NCBI RefSeq assembly: GCF_923079645.1
Contig: NZ_CAKLPY010000001.1
Location: 1,632,001-1,696,000, forward strand
Reading direction: 5' to 3'
Source of the DNA: Emticicia aquatica
Lineage (GTDB): Bacteria; Bacteroidota; Bacteroidia; Cytophagales; Spirosomataceae
Length of the DNA stretch: 64,000 nt
The notes beneath the pieces were generated by a model that had not been told where the DNA came from, made no database searches, and saw only the letters and a program-made list of their open reading frames with translations. Positions 17,580 to 27,460 of the stretch are shown in pieces. Positions within the stretch are counted from its first letter, which is position 1, and every line of letters begins with the position of its first letter. A program made the translations under genes and the position numbers.

Positions 17580-17696
17580 ATTCTATAATTTTCTTTCAAA
17601 TAATTCATGATTCAAGCCATTATAAGCAGCTAAATCACTCCACATAAAAAACAACAAACAAGTAAAGATTTTAGTTTGGAATTATTCTAAATTAAA

Positions 17697-18467
17697 TTAA
17701 AATTTTAGCACGAAGTTTTGCTTTGGTTGTTTCTTCCTAAAAAAAACAATGCCTATCCAAAATAAATCAATTGAAATTACGACCGATTGATGATTCTTTA
17801 TATATTGCCAAGCTCGTTTCATTTCTTCAGACCAATAAATATCATCAAAAATAAAACAACTATTTTCATTAATTTTACTAAGACAAAGCTCAAAGTACCT
17901 AATAGTTGGCTCAAAACGATGATTTGCATCAAAAAACACAAAATCAATCATATCCAATTCATCTAATTTTTGAGGAAGTGTTTCATCAATATTTCCAACA
18001 ATGACATCAATATTTTTGATTGCTAAATTTTCAAAATTGGCTTTTGCAATGTCGGCTGTTGTGGAGCATCCTTCAAAACTGAAAACTTTATTTTCAATAC
18101 TACTCTTGGCTAAATATGCCGTTGTTAATCCGAAAGAAGTTCCTAAATCTATAATATTTTTATATTGATAATGCTTAATAATTCGATAAAACAATTGGGC
18201 AAACTTCGGTTTTTTCAATGAATTTCTGGCAATATCTTTTATTAATCGTTTATTTGTTATATTCAATTTTGAACCAGCCCCAAAATCTGAAATTTCAATT
18301 TCATTATTATTAATTAAAAGTTCTTGCCTTAATTTCTCGATTGAATTGTAAGCAGAATATTGATTTTTATCTTTTAGAATTTTAGTGTAGCACTCAAATA
18401 AAAAAGGAGAATGTAACGAATGCTCGTCTTTTGCTTTGAACAAATATTTAATGTAGTCATAAATCAT
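17697..18467 (-). CDS. class I SAM-dependent methyltransferase
   Basis: A 256-aa Rossmann methyltransferase. The SAM-binding motif I is IIDLGTSFGLTTAYLA, followed by an acidic VFSFEG strand and FVFFDANH. The substrate is unknown; the fold is close to O-methyltransferases of the class I type. The N terminus MIYDYIKYLFKAKDEHSLHSPF is typical of a Bacteroidota-specific group and supports ATG 18467 over an upstream start at 18491, which would lie inside the clpC terminator. A -7 box ends 4 bases before this ATG, so the mRNA may be almost leaderless. Confidence 0.85.
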   Translation of the reverse strand: MIYDYIKYLFKAKDEHSLHSPFLFECYTKILKDKNQYSAYNSIEKLRQELLINNNEIEISDFGAGSKLNITNKRLIKDIARNSLKKPKFAQLFYRIIKHYQYKNIIDLGTSFGLTTAYLAKSSIENKVFSFEGCSTTADIAKANFENLAIKNIDVIVGNIDETLPQKLDELDMIDFVFFDANHRFEPTIRYFELCLSKINENSCFIFDDIYWSEEMKRAWQYIKNHQSVVISIDLFWIGIVFFRKKQPKQNFVLKF

Positions 18468-18471
18468 GATG

Positions 18472-18479
18472 CAAAAATA
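18472..18479 (-). promoter_or_regulatory. -7 box TATTTTTG abutting the methyltransferase ATG
   Basis: A perfect TAnnTTTG on the minus strand with only CATC between it and the ATG at 18467, implying a leader of a few bases at most. Confidence 0.45.
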
Positions 18480-18481
18480 AC

Positions 18482-18511
18482 AAAAAAGCACGACAGATTG
18501 TCGTGCTTTTT
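18482..18511. terminator. terminator downstream of clpC
   Basis: GCACGACA pairs with TGTCGTGC across a 3-base loop, flanked by A6 and a T-run. Nearly the same hairpin recurs at 33579-33596. Confidence 0.85.
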
Positions 18512-18535
18512 ATGGAGAAATGAATTTCTCAAACT

Positions 18536-21073
18536 TTATTTTTCGATTGTTTCTTCTGCTTTTGAGCGACCAAAGGTAAGCGTTTCACCCTCACCACTAA
18601 AGTCAACCAAAATAGTGTCACCTTCTTGAACATCCCCTTTCAAAATCTCTTCTGCGAGTGGGTCTTCCACATATTTTTGAATGGCACGATTCAATGGTCT
18701 TGCTCCGTATTGCTGGTCATAACCTTTATCAGCCAAGAAATCTTTAGCTTTTTCGGTCAATTCGATATGATAACCAATATTTGTGATACGAGCCACCAAG
18801 CGGCCTAAAGCAATATCAATAATCTTGTGAATATCCTCTCTGCTCAAAGAATTGAATACGATTACGTCATCCAAACGATTTAGGAATTCAGGAGAGAAAG
18901 TCTTTTTCAAAGCATTTTGAATCGTACTTTTGACCATTTCGTCTTGATTATCAGTACGAGATTTTGTAGCAAAACCAATTCCTGAACCGAAATCTTTTAA
19001 ATCACGCACGCCAATATTTGAAGTCATAATAATAATTGTATTACGAAAATCAACACGGCGACCCAAGCTATCTGTCAAAATACCATCGTCCAAAACTTGT
19101 AACAAGATATTATAAACATCAGGATGTGCTTTTTCAATCTCATCCAATAAAACTACTGAATAAGGTTTTCTACGAATTTTTTCAGTCAATTGACCACCTT
19201 CTTCATAACCAACGTATCCTGGAGGAGCTCCAACCAAGCGAGAAATACTAAATTTCTCCATGTATTCGCTCATATCTATCCTGATTAAAGCATCTTCTTT
19301 ATCAAATAAATATGTAGCAAGCGTTTTGGCTAACTCTGTTTTACCAACACCTGTTGGGCCTAAGAAAATAAACGAACCAATTGGTTTTTTAGGGTCTTTC
19401 AAACCTACTCTTGTACGTTGAATCGACTTAACTAATTTTTCAACTGCTGGGTCTTGACCAACAATTCTTCCACGAAGTGCATCACCCATTTTGAGAATTT
19501 TTTCCCCCTCATTCATTCCAACTCTCTTCACTGGAATACCAGTCATCATTGCGACTACATCCGCAACATTATCCTCGGTTACTGTGTAACGTTTCGTTTT
19601 AGCTTCTTCTTCCCAAGCAATTTTTGCTTTGTCGAGTTGTTCTAAAAGTTTTTTCTCACGGTCACGAAGTTGAGCAGCTTCTTCATAGCGTTGGCTCTTC
19701 ACAACCTGATTTTTTTCTTTTTTGATTAACTCAACTTGTTCTTCTAAGAATATAATATCTTGAGGAACAGAAATATTATTGATGTGAACTCTTGCACCAA
19801 CTTCATCTAACACATCAATCGCTTTATCAGGAAGATAGCGGTCAGTAATATATCTTTCAGATAATTTTACCGCAGCCTCTAATGCATCTGGAGTATAACT
19901 TACATGATGATGGTCTTCGTATTTATCTTTGATATTATTTAAAATCTCGATAGTTTCATCAATTGAAGTCGCTTCAACCATTACCATTTGGAAACGACGA
20001 GCCAAAGCTCCATCTTTCTCAATATATTGACGATATTCGTCTAAAGTGGTTGCACCAATGCATTGAATATCACCACGAGCTAAAGCTGGTTTGAACATAT
20101 TCGAGGCATCCAACGAGCCACTCGCTCCTCCTGCTCCAACTATTGTATGAATTTCGTCAATGAATAAAATTACATCAGGCGATTTTTCTAATTCATTCAT
20201 AACCGCTTTCATTCGCTCTTCAAACTGTCCACGGTATTTTGTACCAGCAACTAAAGAAGCTAAATCAAGCGTTACGACGCGTTTTCCAAATAAAATTCTT
20301 GAAACTTTTTTCTGTACAATTCTTAAAGCAAGACCTTCAGCGATAGCAGTTTTACCAACGCCTGGCTCACCAATTAAAATTGGGTTATTTTTCTTACGTC
20401 TTGAAAGAATTTGAGCAACACGCTCTATTTCTTTTTCACGTCCAACAATCGGGTCTAATTTTCCAGCTTCGGCAAATTTTGTTAAATCTCTTCCAAAGTT
20501 ATCTAAAACAGGCGTTTTTGATTTTTCAGGATTTTTTTGGTCACCTCTTTGTTGAGAATATCCGCCTGTACCACCACCAAAAATTCTTTCGTCATCATCA
20601 TCAGTTTCAGGACGCTCCATGACTGGTTTTTGACCTGTCAATTGATATTCAAGCATCTCTTTTGTTTGCTCGTAGTTAAGACGGAATTTTTGTAAAATTT
20701 GTCCACCAAGGTTATCTCCATCACGCAAAATTGCAAGCAAAAGATGCTCAGTTCCAATTAACTGCGATTTAAAGATTTTAGCCTCTAAATGTGTAATTTT
20801 TAAAACTTTTTCGGACTGGCGAGTAAGGGGAATATTCGCCAAATTTTTGATATTGTTTGTTGCAGTGCCTTTGGTGGCCTGTTCAATTGTGATGCGTAGT
20901 TCGTCAAGTTGTACGCCCGAATCTCTCAATAAATTCAGAGCAATACCCTCACCATCTCTAATCATCCCCAAAATCAAGTGTTCGGTTCCGATGTAATCAT
21001 GACCTAGTCGGAGAGCTTCTTCACGAGCTAAGGTGATGATTTCTTTGACTTTTTGTGAAAATTTTGGCTCCAT
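18536..21073 (-). CDS. clpC: ClpC-type ATP-dependent Clp protease ATPase
   Basis: Hsp100 unfoldase that feeds substrates to ClpP. In order: Clp_N repeats (about residues 4-150), a linker with GGGTGGYSQQRG, AAA module 1 with Walker A GEPGVGKTA, a UVR/coiled-coil middle domain (VVKSQRYEEAAQLRDREKKL) that marks ClpC rather than ClpB, AAA module 2 with GPTGVGKTE, and the C-terminal D2-small domain. Length 845 aa is complete. ClpC usually works with adaptors in protein quality control. It is monocistronic, with its own terminator at 18482-18511. Confidence 0.96.
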   Translation of the reverse strand: MEPKFSQKVKEIITLAREEALRLGHDYIGTEHLILGMIRDGEGIALNLLRDSGVQLDELRITIEQATKGTATNNIKNLANIPLTRQSEKVLKITHLEAKIFKSQLIGTEHLLLAILRDGDNLGGQILQKFRLNYEQTKEMLEYQLTGQKPVMERPETDDDDERIFGGGTGGYSQQRGDQKNPEKSKTPVLDNFGRDLTKFAEAGKLDPIVGREKEIERVAQILSRRKKNNPILIGEPGVGKTAIAEGLALRIVQKKVSRILFGKRVVTLDLASLVAGTKYRGQFEERMKAVMNELEKSPDVILFIDEIHTIVGAGGASGSLDASNMFKPALARGDIQCIGATTLDEYRQYIEKDGALARRFQMVMVEATSIDETIEILNNIKDKYEDHHHVSYTPDALEAAVKLSERYITDRYLPDKAIDVLDEVGARVHINNISVPQDIIFLEEQVELIKKEKNQVVKSQRYEEAAQLRDREKKLLEQLDKAKIAWEEEAKTKRYTVTEDNVADVVAMMTGIPVKRVGMNEGEKILKMGDALRGRIVGQDPAVEKLVKSIQRTRVGLKDPKKPIGSFIFLGPTGVGKTELAKTLATYLFDKEDALIRIDMSEYMEKFSISRLVGAPPGYVGYEEGGQLTEKIRRKPYSVVLLDEIEKAHPDVYNILLQVLDDGILTDSLGRRVDFRNTIIIMTSNIGVRDLKDFGSGIGFATKSRTDNQDEMVKSTIQNALKKTFSPEFLNRLDDVIVFNSLSREDIHKIIDIALGRLVARITNIGYHIELTEKAKDFLADKGYDQQYGARPLNRAIQKYVEDPLAEEILKGDVQEGDTILVDFSGEGETLTFGRSKAEETIEK

Positions 21074-21193
21074 TTATTTAATGTAGAATGATGAATAAAG
21101 AACTAAGAATGTTTACGAAATAAAAATATTATGTAGAACACCTTAATTTCAATTGTTTGTTTTGCAATATAACGGTTTATTGATAAAGTGTGT

Positions 21194-21835
21194 TCAATTA
21201 GAAGCAGATTTTTTTAAAATTTCTAGTGCCTGATTTCCACGACAAAACAATAAATCTAATATTGATAAATTTGGCACAAATTCATTGCCAAAATTTTGTT
21301 GGTAAGGTACTGGATTATAAAAAAAGTCTCTTTCAATCAGTTTTTTGGGATTTATAGTATTTCTTGCGTCAAAAATGCCTAAATCAAGCTCTTTTTGGTA
21401 AATTTCAGTCTGACGAATTGTCTTATTGACTCGCATTAATTTAAGACAAATTGTCAGGAATTCATAATTTGTATCCCACAAAAAAACGTTTTTTTTCTCG
21501 AAAATATTTTGAAAATAATCAGAATAAAACTCAAAAAAAGGCGATTTCCCATACGCTGCACGAATAGTTCGCCAATGATTGATAGTCCAACGTTGGCTAT
21601 AATCAATTTTTACATCCTTAATTAAAGTTTTTTTATTTCCATCCAAAACTGGAATAATTAGCATTTCTTGTTTATTTGCACCAAGAATATGGCAACGATT
21701 TCGATAAGACTGTTTGTGATAATTTTCATTGCTTTCCAAAATAATTTCATCAAAATGGAGGATGCAATTGAAAAATTCAAGGCAAGGTAAATATTGCAAA
21801 TCAATCACAACTGTCTGCTTTTCAAGTGTTTTCAT
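21194..21835 (-). CDS. WbqC family protein
   Basis: A 213-aa cytosolic protein. QYLPCLEFFNCIL, YRNRCHILGANKQEMLIIPV and WRTIRAAYGKSPFFEFYSDYF are the WbqC-family hallmarks. The family is linked in some bacteria to O-antigen or sugar-modification loci, but its reaction is not settled, and no glycan genes adjoin this copy. It is divergent from the OmpA-repeat gene, with only 58 bp between them. Confidence 0.85.
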   Translation of the reverse strand: MKTLEKQTVVIDLQYLPCLEFFNCILHFDEIILESNENYHKQSYRNRCHILGANKQEMLIIPVLDGNKKTLIKDVKIDYSQRWTINHWRTIRAAYGKSPFFEFYSDYFQNIFEKKNVFLWDTNYEFLTICLKLMRVNKTIRQTEIYQKELDLGIFDARNTINPKKLIERDFFYNPVPYQQNFGNEFVPNLSILDLLFCRGNQALEILKKSASN

Positions 21836-21893
21836 TCAGCAAAAAAACAAATTTTCAAAAAATTATACAATTCATTTCGTCTAAACCGTTAAA

Positions 21894-24800
21894 ATGAATA
21901 GATTTTTTCAGAAATTTGTAGTTAAAGCATATCCTTTCCCAAAGAGCATGACGAGATTTTTTACTATTTTATATTTATATGTTGCGGCCACGAATTTTGT
22001 AGTAATGGACAGCACATTTTTTGTTAGCAAAAAAAACACAACTGAAACTTTTATTGAAATCCCATTAAGTTTATCAGCCCGTGATAAGCGTTCGGATATT
22101 CAACTGAGGCCAAAATTTACGGTAATTTCTGTAACTGGTGGAAATGTTATTCCTTTGAAAGAAGTGGAAGGTCGATTTACTGTTTATGTAAAAAGTGGAG
22201 AATCTTATAAAATTGTAGCCGAATTAGAAGGATATCACACCAAAGAGAAGATTCAAGTTATTGCACCCGACCAAGATAAAGAAGGTTTTAATGTTGTTTT
22301 AGATATGGAACCTCAGCCTTCGGCATCACTCATTTTAAAGGCGATTGACGATGCGACTGGAGACTATGTTGATGCAACATTTACTATTTCAGTAGGTGAC
22401 AAGGTATTTACGGGTCAAACAAGCAGGCAAGTGCCATATTATAGATTAGTTATTACAAAAGCTGCCGTATATAATGTTGATGTAACAAGTAATACTCACA
22501 AACAAAAGAAAGAAAGTTTTGCCTTGGAAGTTGGCGAACCCGCTCGCTCCTACAATAAAGAGATTAGATTAGAAAAACCTGAAAATGGCGTAAAAATATT
22601 AATTGTTGGAGAAGATACTGGCAAAGCTTTGAAAGGAGTAAATTTGAATATTTTTAATGTAACAGATAATACTCAATTCTTTGATAATCTTCTACCCGAA
22701 GGTGAAGCAGTAGTTGAATTCAATCCTGCGAAAAAATATTTAGCTACTATATCATCAGAAGGTTACTCACCATTAAAACTTGATCTAAAAGCCACCAACC
22801 AAAAAGAATATGTTATTAAACTTCCTTCGGAAACATATGTTTCCCTTGGTGCATTTGACCGTCTTTCGGGCAAAAGATTACCTGCAAATTTCAAAATAAC
22901 CTACAAAGATAATCCTCCAAAAGAAATCAAAGGTACGTTAGATGGCGATATTAGGTATAAACCTATTGATAAAGGCCTTTATCAAATTGAAGTTTCTTAT
23001 CCAAATTATGCAATAAAAAGAGAATCACTTAATTTAGAAAACCTCTCGGCTGGAAAAGTTTTTTTTAAAATAAATCTGGAAAGTACGGTTGACGAATACG
23101 TTATTTTGATTAATGATGCGGAAGATAAACAAATGATTCCGAATGCTGATGTAAAGATTTTTGATGAAAATAAAGAGCAGATTCCAGTAAAACTTAATCC
23201 TAAAACTGGTGAATATAAGATTGTACTTGAAAAAAGTAAAGACTATTTTTTACAAGTTGAAGCCAATGAATACGTCAAACAAAGCGGTACACTCCAACGA
23301 AGTACCAGTAAATTGATTGGGATAAATATGCAAAAAGTCTTTCAAACAGTATTTTATTCAGCAATTGACGGCATCACTAAAAAACCAATTGAAGCAAAAT
23401 ATAAGTTGATAAGACCCGAACAAGAACCGCTAATTGGCGTTTCAGATGGCAATAAACAATATAAAATTGACCTTTATCCACAAAAACCCTATATCCTCGA
23501 AATTGAAGCAGATGGTTACAAAACTGTCAGTGAAAACTTACTTTTTTCAACAGCAAAATCGGATAAAGAAGTTACAAAAACTATCGAATTACAAAAAGAC
23601 GCTTATTCTATTACATTTAAAGTAATTGATGCACAAAAAAAGCAAGCCATTAATAATGCAAAAATTGCAATTTTAAATTTATCAACGAGTCAGCCTGTAA
23701 TTACTACTTCAGATAAAATAGGTTTTACAGCGAGTCTTGTTCCAGGAAATAATTATTCTGTAACAGCCGAGGCCGAGGGCTATGAAAAGTCAGCTCAAAA
23801 TATTAATGCGAGAGATTTAGCAGCTAGTAATCAGTTTGAGCAAGAAATCCCACTTTTCAGAAATGCCATAGAAAAATACAAATTATTAGTGCAAGATGAA
23901 GACAAAGGCAGCAATGTTTTGGGAGCGAATGTACGGGTTTTTAATTCTGCGAACGAACCAATTGCCATCACTGCCAATCCTTTGGCATCGGAATGGTTAG
24001 CTGAATTAAAAAATGAAGAATCTTATAATGTTGAAATTAAGGCAGAAGGATATTTAGCTTATCGAGGAGCATTGCCAAAATCTTCAAATAAAACCATTAA
24101 ACTTAAGATTAAGAAAGTTCCTACAGAAGAAGTTGTTTTTATGCCAATTGATGCCTTAACAAAAAAATCTGTTGTTGCAGAATTTAAACTTACTACTGGC
24201 GGTGAAATTATAACTGGCTCAATGGCGTCGGGTGGAACAAGAATGAAAGCTTCAATTATTCAAGATAAAAGTTATGAATTGGAAGTTACAGCCAATGGAT
24301 ATAAAACGTTCAAAGACATTGTAAATCTTTCTAAAGTTACTAATGGAGAAGTTGCCGTTTTGATGAAAAAAGAAATGTATTCTTTTAATTTTAAACCGCT
24401 TGATGCCAAAAACAGAGTACCAATTCCCAATATTACATTGAAACTTTCTGATACAGAAAACCAATCTATTCCAACAAAGTTTTCAATAGAAACACAAGAA
24501 TTTCAAGCAAATTTATTAGCTGATAAAAAATATTCGATTGAAGTAAATGCCCCTGGTTACGAACAATATGGTGAGTCTGTTGATGTCAATAGTTTAGCTA
24601 CCAGTTCTGATTTTAAGCGTGATATTTTCATGACAAAAAAAGAAGTTGAAAAAAAAACTGAACCTAAAAAAGAAGAACCAATAATTGTTGAAAAGAAACC
24701 TGAGCCTCAAAAGAAAATTGAAGCAAAAGTGACTGAACCAGAAAAATTAATTGAGAAAAAAACTGAACCAGTTGTTACAGCCCCAAGTACCAAAAAAATA

Positions 24801-25244
24801 GAAAAAAAAGAACCCGAAAGAAAGTATGAAGATAATGCCGTAGTTATTACAGATGAAGATTTTAAGGTTAAAGTTGAGGTTTTTGAAAACTTAGGAATCG
24901 GAAAAAGATTTAGATTGAGTAATTTATATTTTGAACAAAGTAGTTCACAAATTAAGCCACAGTCATTCCCTCAATTGGATAAACTTGTAAATACAATGAA
25001 GTTGAATCCTAAAATGAAAATAGAAATTGTTGGTCATACAGATAATAATGGCGACCCAAGATTAAACCTTGCATTATCACATTTTAGAGCTACCGTAATT
25101 TCAAATTATTTATTCAATAAAGGTGTCGCAGCGAGTAGAATCAAAGCTATTGGTAAAGGGCAAGATGAACCAATTGCTCCAAATGACAATGATGAAAACA
25201 GAATCAAAAATAGAAGAGTAGAGTTTGTTATAACTGATAATTAA
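21894..25244 (+). CDS. large OmpA-family protein with serial beta-sandwich repeats
   Basis: A 1116-aa envelope protein. An N-terminal hydrophobic segment lies at about residues 19-37; MTRFFTILYLYVAA at ATG 21948 is an alternative start. From about residue 50 to 920 there are roughly nine or ten degenerate repeats of 80-90 residues, each with strands like V.AEADGY and FK.IDA..K..I.NA, resembling carboxypeptidase-regulatory/PEGA folds. A Lys/Glu/Pro-rich linker (about 920-985) precedes a C-terminal OmpA peptidoglycan-binding domain (LYFEQSSSQIKP, GHTDNNGDPRLNLALSHFRA, IKNRRVEFVI). It probably tethers the outer surface to peptidoglycan; adhesion or gliding are possible roles. Confidence 0.85.
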   Translation: MNRFFQKFVVKAYPFPKSMTRFFTILYLYVAATNFVVMDSTFFVSKKNTTETFIEIPLSLSARDKRSDIQLRPKFTVISVTGGNVIPLKEVEGRFTVYVKSGESYKIVAELEGYHTKEKIQVIAPDQDKEGFNVVLDMEPQPSASLILKAIDDATGDYVDATFTISVGDKVFTGQTSRQVPYYRLVITKAAVYNVDVTSNTHKQKKESFALEVGEPARSYNKEIRLEKPENGVKILIVGEDTGKALKGVNLNIFNVTDNTQFFDNLLPEGEAVVEFNPAKKYLATISSEGYSPLKLDLKATNQKEYVIKLPSETYVSLGAFDRLSGKRLPANFKITYKDNPPKEIKGTLDGDIRYKPIDKGLYQIEVSYPNYAIKRESLNLENLSAGKVFFKINLESTVDEYVILINDAEDKQMIPNADVKIFDENKEQIPVKLNPKTGEYKIVLEKSKDYFLQVEANEYVKQSGTLQRSTSKLIGINMQKVFQTVFYSAIDGITKKPIEAKYKLIRPEQEPLIGVSDGNKQYKIDLYPQKPYILEIEADGYKTVSENLLFSTAKSDKEVTKTIELQKDAYSITFKVIDAQKKQAINNAKIAILNLSTSQPVITTSDKIGFTASLVPGNNYSVTAEAEGYEKSAQNINARDLAASNQFEQEIPLFRNAIEKYKLLVQDEDKGSNVLGANVRVFNSANEPIAITANPLASEWLAELKNEESYNVEIKAEGYLAYRGALPKSSNKTIKLKIKKVPTEEVVFMPIDALTKKSVVAEFKLTTGGEIITGSMASGGTRMKASIIQDKSYELEVTANGYKTFKDIVNLSKVTNGEVAVLMKKEMYSFNFKPLDAKNRVPIPNITLKLSDTENQSIPTKFSIETQEFQANLLADKKYSIEVNAPGYEQYGESVDVNSLATSSDFKRDIFMTKKEVEKKTEPKKEEPIIVEKKPEPQKKIEAKVTEPEKLIEKKTEPVVTAPSTKKIEKKEPERKYEDNAVVITDEDFKVKVEVFENLGIGKRFRLSNLYFEQSSSQIKPQSFPQLDKLVNTMKLNPKMKIEIVGHTDNNGDPRLNLALSHFRATVISNYLFNKGVAASRIKAIGKGQDEPIAPNDNDENRIKNRRVEFVITDN

Positions 25245-25274
25245 TATTCTTTTCTTAGAGATATACAAATGTAT

Positions 25275-26219
25275 CTAAGAAGTAGCTCGTTTTATACGGT
25301 CATTGATGGCTCTTCCAAGTCCAATTTCTGGCAAAAACTCGGTATAAATTTTATCAAAATTTCTGGTGTCCAAAATTCGCATGAACGCAAAAAGATTTTT
25401 TGCGGCTTCCTGCAAATCGCCATTTGGAGAAAGTAATAATTGATTTTCTTTAGAAATTTCTGGGTGAAAATCTTTAAACCCTAAAAAGCCAATATTCAAA
25501 TGATCTGTTGGCATTTTTGGGTCTTCAATCAGCAATTTCGTTCTTGGTGCATAATGGCTTTGAAGCATTCCTGGAGCTTTTGGATTTGACGATGAATGTT
25601 CTTCCATTCTGACTTTTCCAACGATGCCTTCTATGGCTTCAATTGACAAACCACCTTTTCGGTAAACAACAATTTCATCCTCAAAAAAACCAATAATTGA
25701 AGATTCAATACCAACTTGACATTCTCCACCATCTAAAATATAATTAATTTTATCACCAAGCTGATTATCAACGTGTTGAGCAGAAGTTGGAGAAATATAT
25801 CCAAACGGATTGGCACTTGGAGCAGCCAATGGAAAATCTAGTTGTTGTAATAACTCATTCGCCAGCGGATGATTTGGAATTCTGACCGCAACAGTTTCTA
25901 ATCCAGAAGTAACTAAGTCAGAAATAATACATTTTTTGGGTAAAAGTAATGTAAGTGGGCCTGGCATAAAATGTTCGGCTAATAATTTAGCCTTTGGCGG
26001 AACTTCGCTCACAAACTCCAAAACCCGTTCAAAACTCGACGTATGAACAATTAATGGGTCGAAAGTTGGTCGGTTTTTAACTTCAAAAATTTTAGTAATA
26101 GCCGCCGAATTATATGCATTCCCCGCTAATCCATAAACAGTTTCAGTCGGAAGCCCAATCACTTCACCCAATTTTAGCTGACGAATCGCTTCTTCAATAT
26201 CTTTTCCTATGAATGCCAT
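25275..26219 (-). CDS. tsaC: L-threonylcarbamoyladenylate synthase, Sua5 type
   Basis: Makes threonylcarbamoyl-AMP from threonine, bicarbonate and ATP for the t6A37 modification of ANN-decoding tRNAs. GEVIGLPTETVYGLAGNA and KNRPTFDPLIVH are the YrdC-domain core. The longer C-terminal part with PGMLQSHYAPRT marks the Sua5 form. ATG 26219 (MAFIGKDIEEAI) is preferred to the TTG at 26222. Its first base overlaps the stop of the upstream GNAT gene, so the two are translationally coupled. Confidence 0.94.
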   Translation of the reverse strand: MAFIGKDIEEAIRQLKLGEVIGLPTETVYGLAGNAYNSAAITKIFEVKNRPTFDPLIVHTSSFERVLEFVSEVPPKAKLLAEHFMPGPLTLLLPKKCIISDLVTSGLETVAVRIPNHPLANELLQQLDFPLAAPSANPFGYISPTSAQHVDNQLGDKINYILDGGECQVGIESSIIGFFEDEIVVYRKGGLSIEAIEGIVGKVRMEEHSSSNPKAPGMLQSHYAPRTKLLIEDPKMPTDHLNIGFLGFKDFHPEISKENQLLLSPNGDLQEAAKNLFAFMRILDTRNFDKIYTEFLPEIGLGRAINDRIKRATS

Positions 26220-26689
26220 CAAACTAAGGATTTTTCAAAATAAACAATATCAGGTTCTGGATTAAAATTGTACGAATTTGTTTCAATAAAGCCCAATGAA
26301 TGATAAAGCAAATTAGCAGTTTTCAATCGTTTTAATGTATCTAACTTCATTTTATTATAACCTTTCAATTGTGCTTCCTCTATCAATTTTAAAGTAATTG
26401 TTTTTCCCAAACCAATACCTTGAAACTCCTTTTTTACATACAATCTTTTCATTTCACAAACACCATCTTCCAATTTCCATAAACCAACACATCCAGCTGG
26501 TTTATCATTAACCTTCGCTAAAAAGATTGCCCCTTCTGGTTCGGCATATTTAGCGGGCAATTTTGCTAATTCTTCTTCAAAACCTTGAAAACAAAGGTCA
26601 ACTTGAAGAAAGTTTGCATATTCTCTAAATAATTGCTTAACGTCTTCGAGGTCTTGATGTGAGGCTATTTTTTGAACAACAATTTCCAT
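26219..26689 (-). CDS. GNAT family N-acetyltransferase
   Basis: A 156-aa acetyl-CoA-dependent acyltransferase of unknown substrate. The acetyl-CoA pyrophosphate loop is VKKEFQGIGLGKTITLKL, preceded by CEMKRLYV. The layout resembles a common small GNAT type that acts on amines or amino acids. It lies between truA (23 bp upstream) and tsaC (1-base overlap) on the same strand, so the three form an operon; any shared role in tRNA modification is only contextual. Confidence 0.88.
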   Translation of the reverse strand: MEIVVQKIASHQDLEDVKQLFREYANFLQVDLCFQGFEEELAKLPAKYAEPEGAIFLAKVNDKPAGCVGLWKLEDGVCEMKRLYVKKEFQGIGLGKTITLKLIEEAQLKGYNKMKLDTLKRLKTANLLYHSLGFIETNSYNFNPEPDIVYFEKSLV

Positions 26690-26711
26690 AATTTGAATGT
26701 TTTACCCATTT

Positions 26712-27449
26712 CTATAATGATTTATAACCAACCTCAACCAAAGTTAGCCCTTCGGAAGGAACTGCTCTTCCTGCATTATTTCTATTTTTCGATAAAATTA
26801 TTTGCTCAAAATCAGTTAAAGTCAATTTTCCTGCACCAACTTCAATCATTGTTCCCACAATTGCCCGAACCATTCCACGCAAAAACCTATCTGCTTTAAT
26901 GTGAAACAATAAAAATTGCTCTTGCTGTTCCCAATATGCAAATTCAATCTTACAATTAAATGTTTGCACATCTGTTTTTACTTTGCTAAAACATTGGTAA
27001 TCAATGTATTTTAGCATAATTTCACCAGCTTTATTCATCAAAGAAATATCTAATTTGGTTTTGCAGAAATAAGACATTTCATACCAAAATGGATTTTTTT
27101 CTTGGTGAATTCGGTACAAATATCGACGATGACAAGCATCAAACCTAGAATGAAAATCATTTGGAACTGCTAAAATTTTCTTTATCGCAATATCCTTCGA
27201 CAAAATTCCATTTATGCTATGAGCAATTTTGTCAATATCAATTATTTTTTCTTCAACATCAAAATGAGCAAACTGCTGAGACGCATGAACTCCTGTATCC
27301 GTTCTGCTACTTCCAACGATTTCAATTTTTTGTTTTAAAACTGTTGATAATGCTTTTTCAATACTTTCTTGCACACTGATTGCATTGGGTTGAATTTGCC
27401 AACCATGAAATGCTTTGCCACGATATGAACATTCTATTAAATAACGCAT
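26712..27449 (-). CDS. truA: tRNA pseudouridine(38-40) synthase
   Basis: Converts uridines 38-40 in tRNA anticodon arms to pseudouridine. The catalytic Asp51 lies in SSRTDTGVHA, and YRGKAFHGWQIQPNAISVQ and FLRGMVRAIVGTMIEVG are further family blocks. ATG 27449 (MRYLIECSYRG) is preferred to a TTG at 27455, which overlaps a -7 box. Predicted length is 245 aa. First gene of the truA-GNAT-tsaC operon, next to the candidate replication origin. Confidence 0.95.
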   Translation of the reverse strand: MRYLIECSYRGKAFHGWQIQPNAISVQESIEKALSTVLKQKIEIVGSSRTDTGVHASQQFAHFDVEEKIIDIDKIAHSINGILSKDIAIKKILAVPNDFHSRFDACHRRYLYRIHQEKNPFWYEMSYFCKTKLDISLMNKAGEIMLKYIDYQCFSKVKTDVQTFNCKIEFAYWEQQEQFLLFHIKADRFLRGMVRAIVGTMIEVGAGKLTLTDFEQIILSKNRNNAGRAVPSEGLTLVEVGYKSL

Positions 27450-27452
27450 CGA

Positions 27453-27460
27453 CAAAGATA
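27453..27460 (-). promoter_or_regulatory. -7 box TATCTTTG abutting the truA ATG
   Basis: A perfect TAnnTTTG on the minus strand, followed by TCG and then the ATG at 27449. It implies a leaderless or nearly leaderless truA mRNA. Confidence 0.45.

Noticed and set aside
25254..25279. Imperfect hairpin between the OmpA-repeat gene and tsaC
   Set aside because: The stem needs a four-base bulge, has no T-run and overlaps the tsaC stop; not good enough to list as a terminator.
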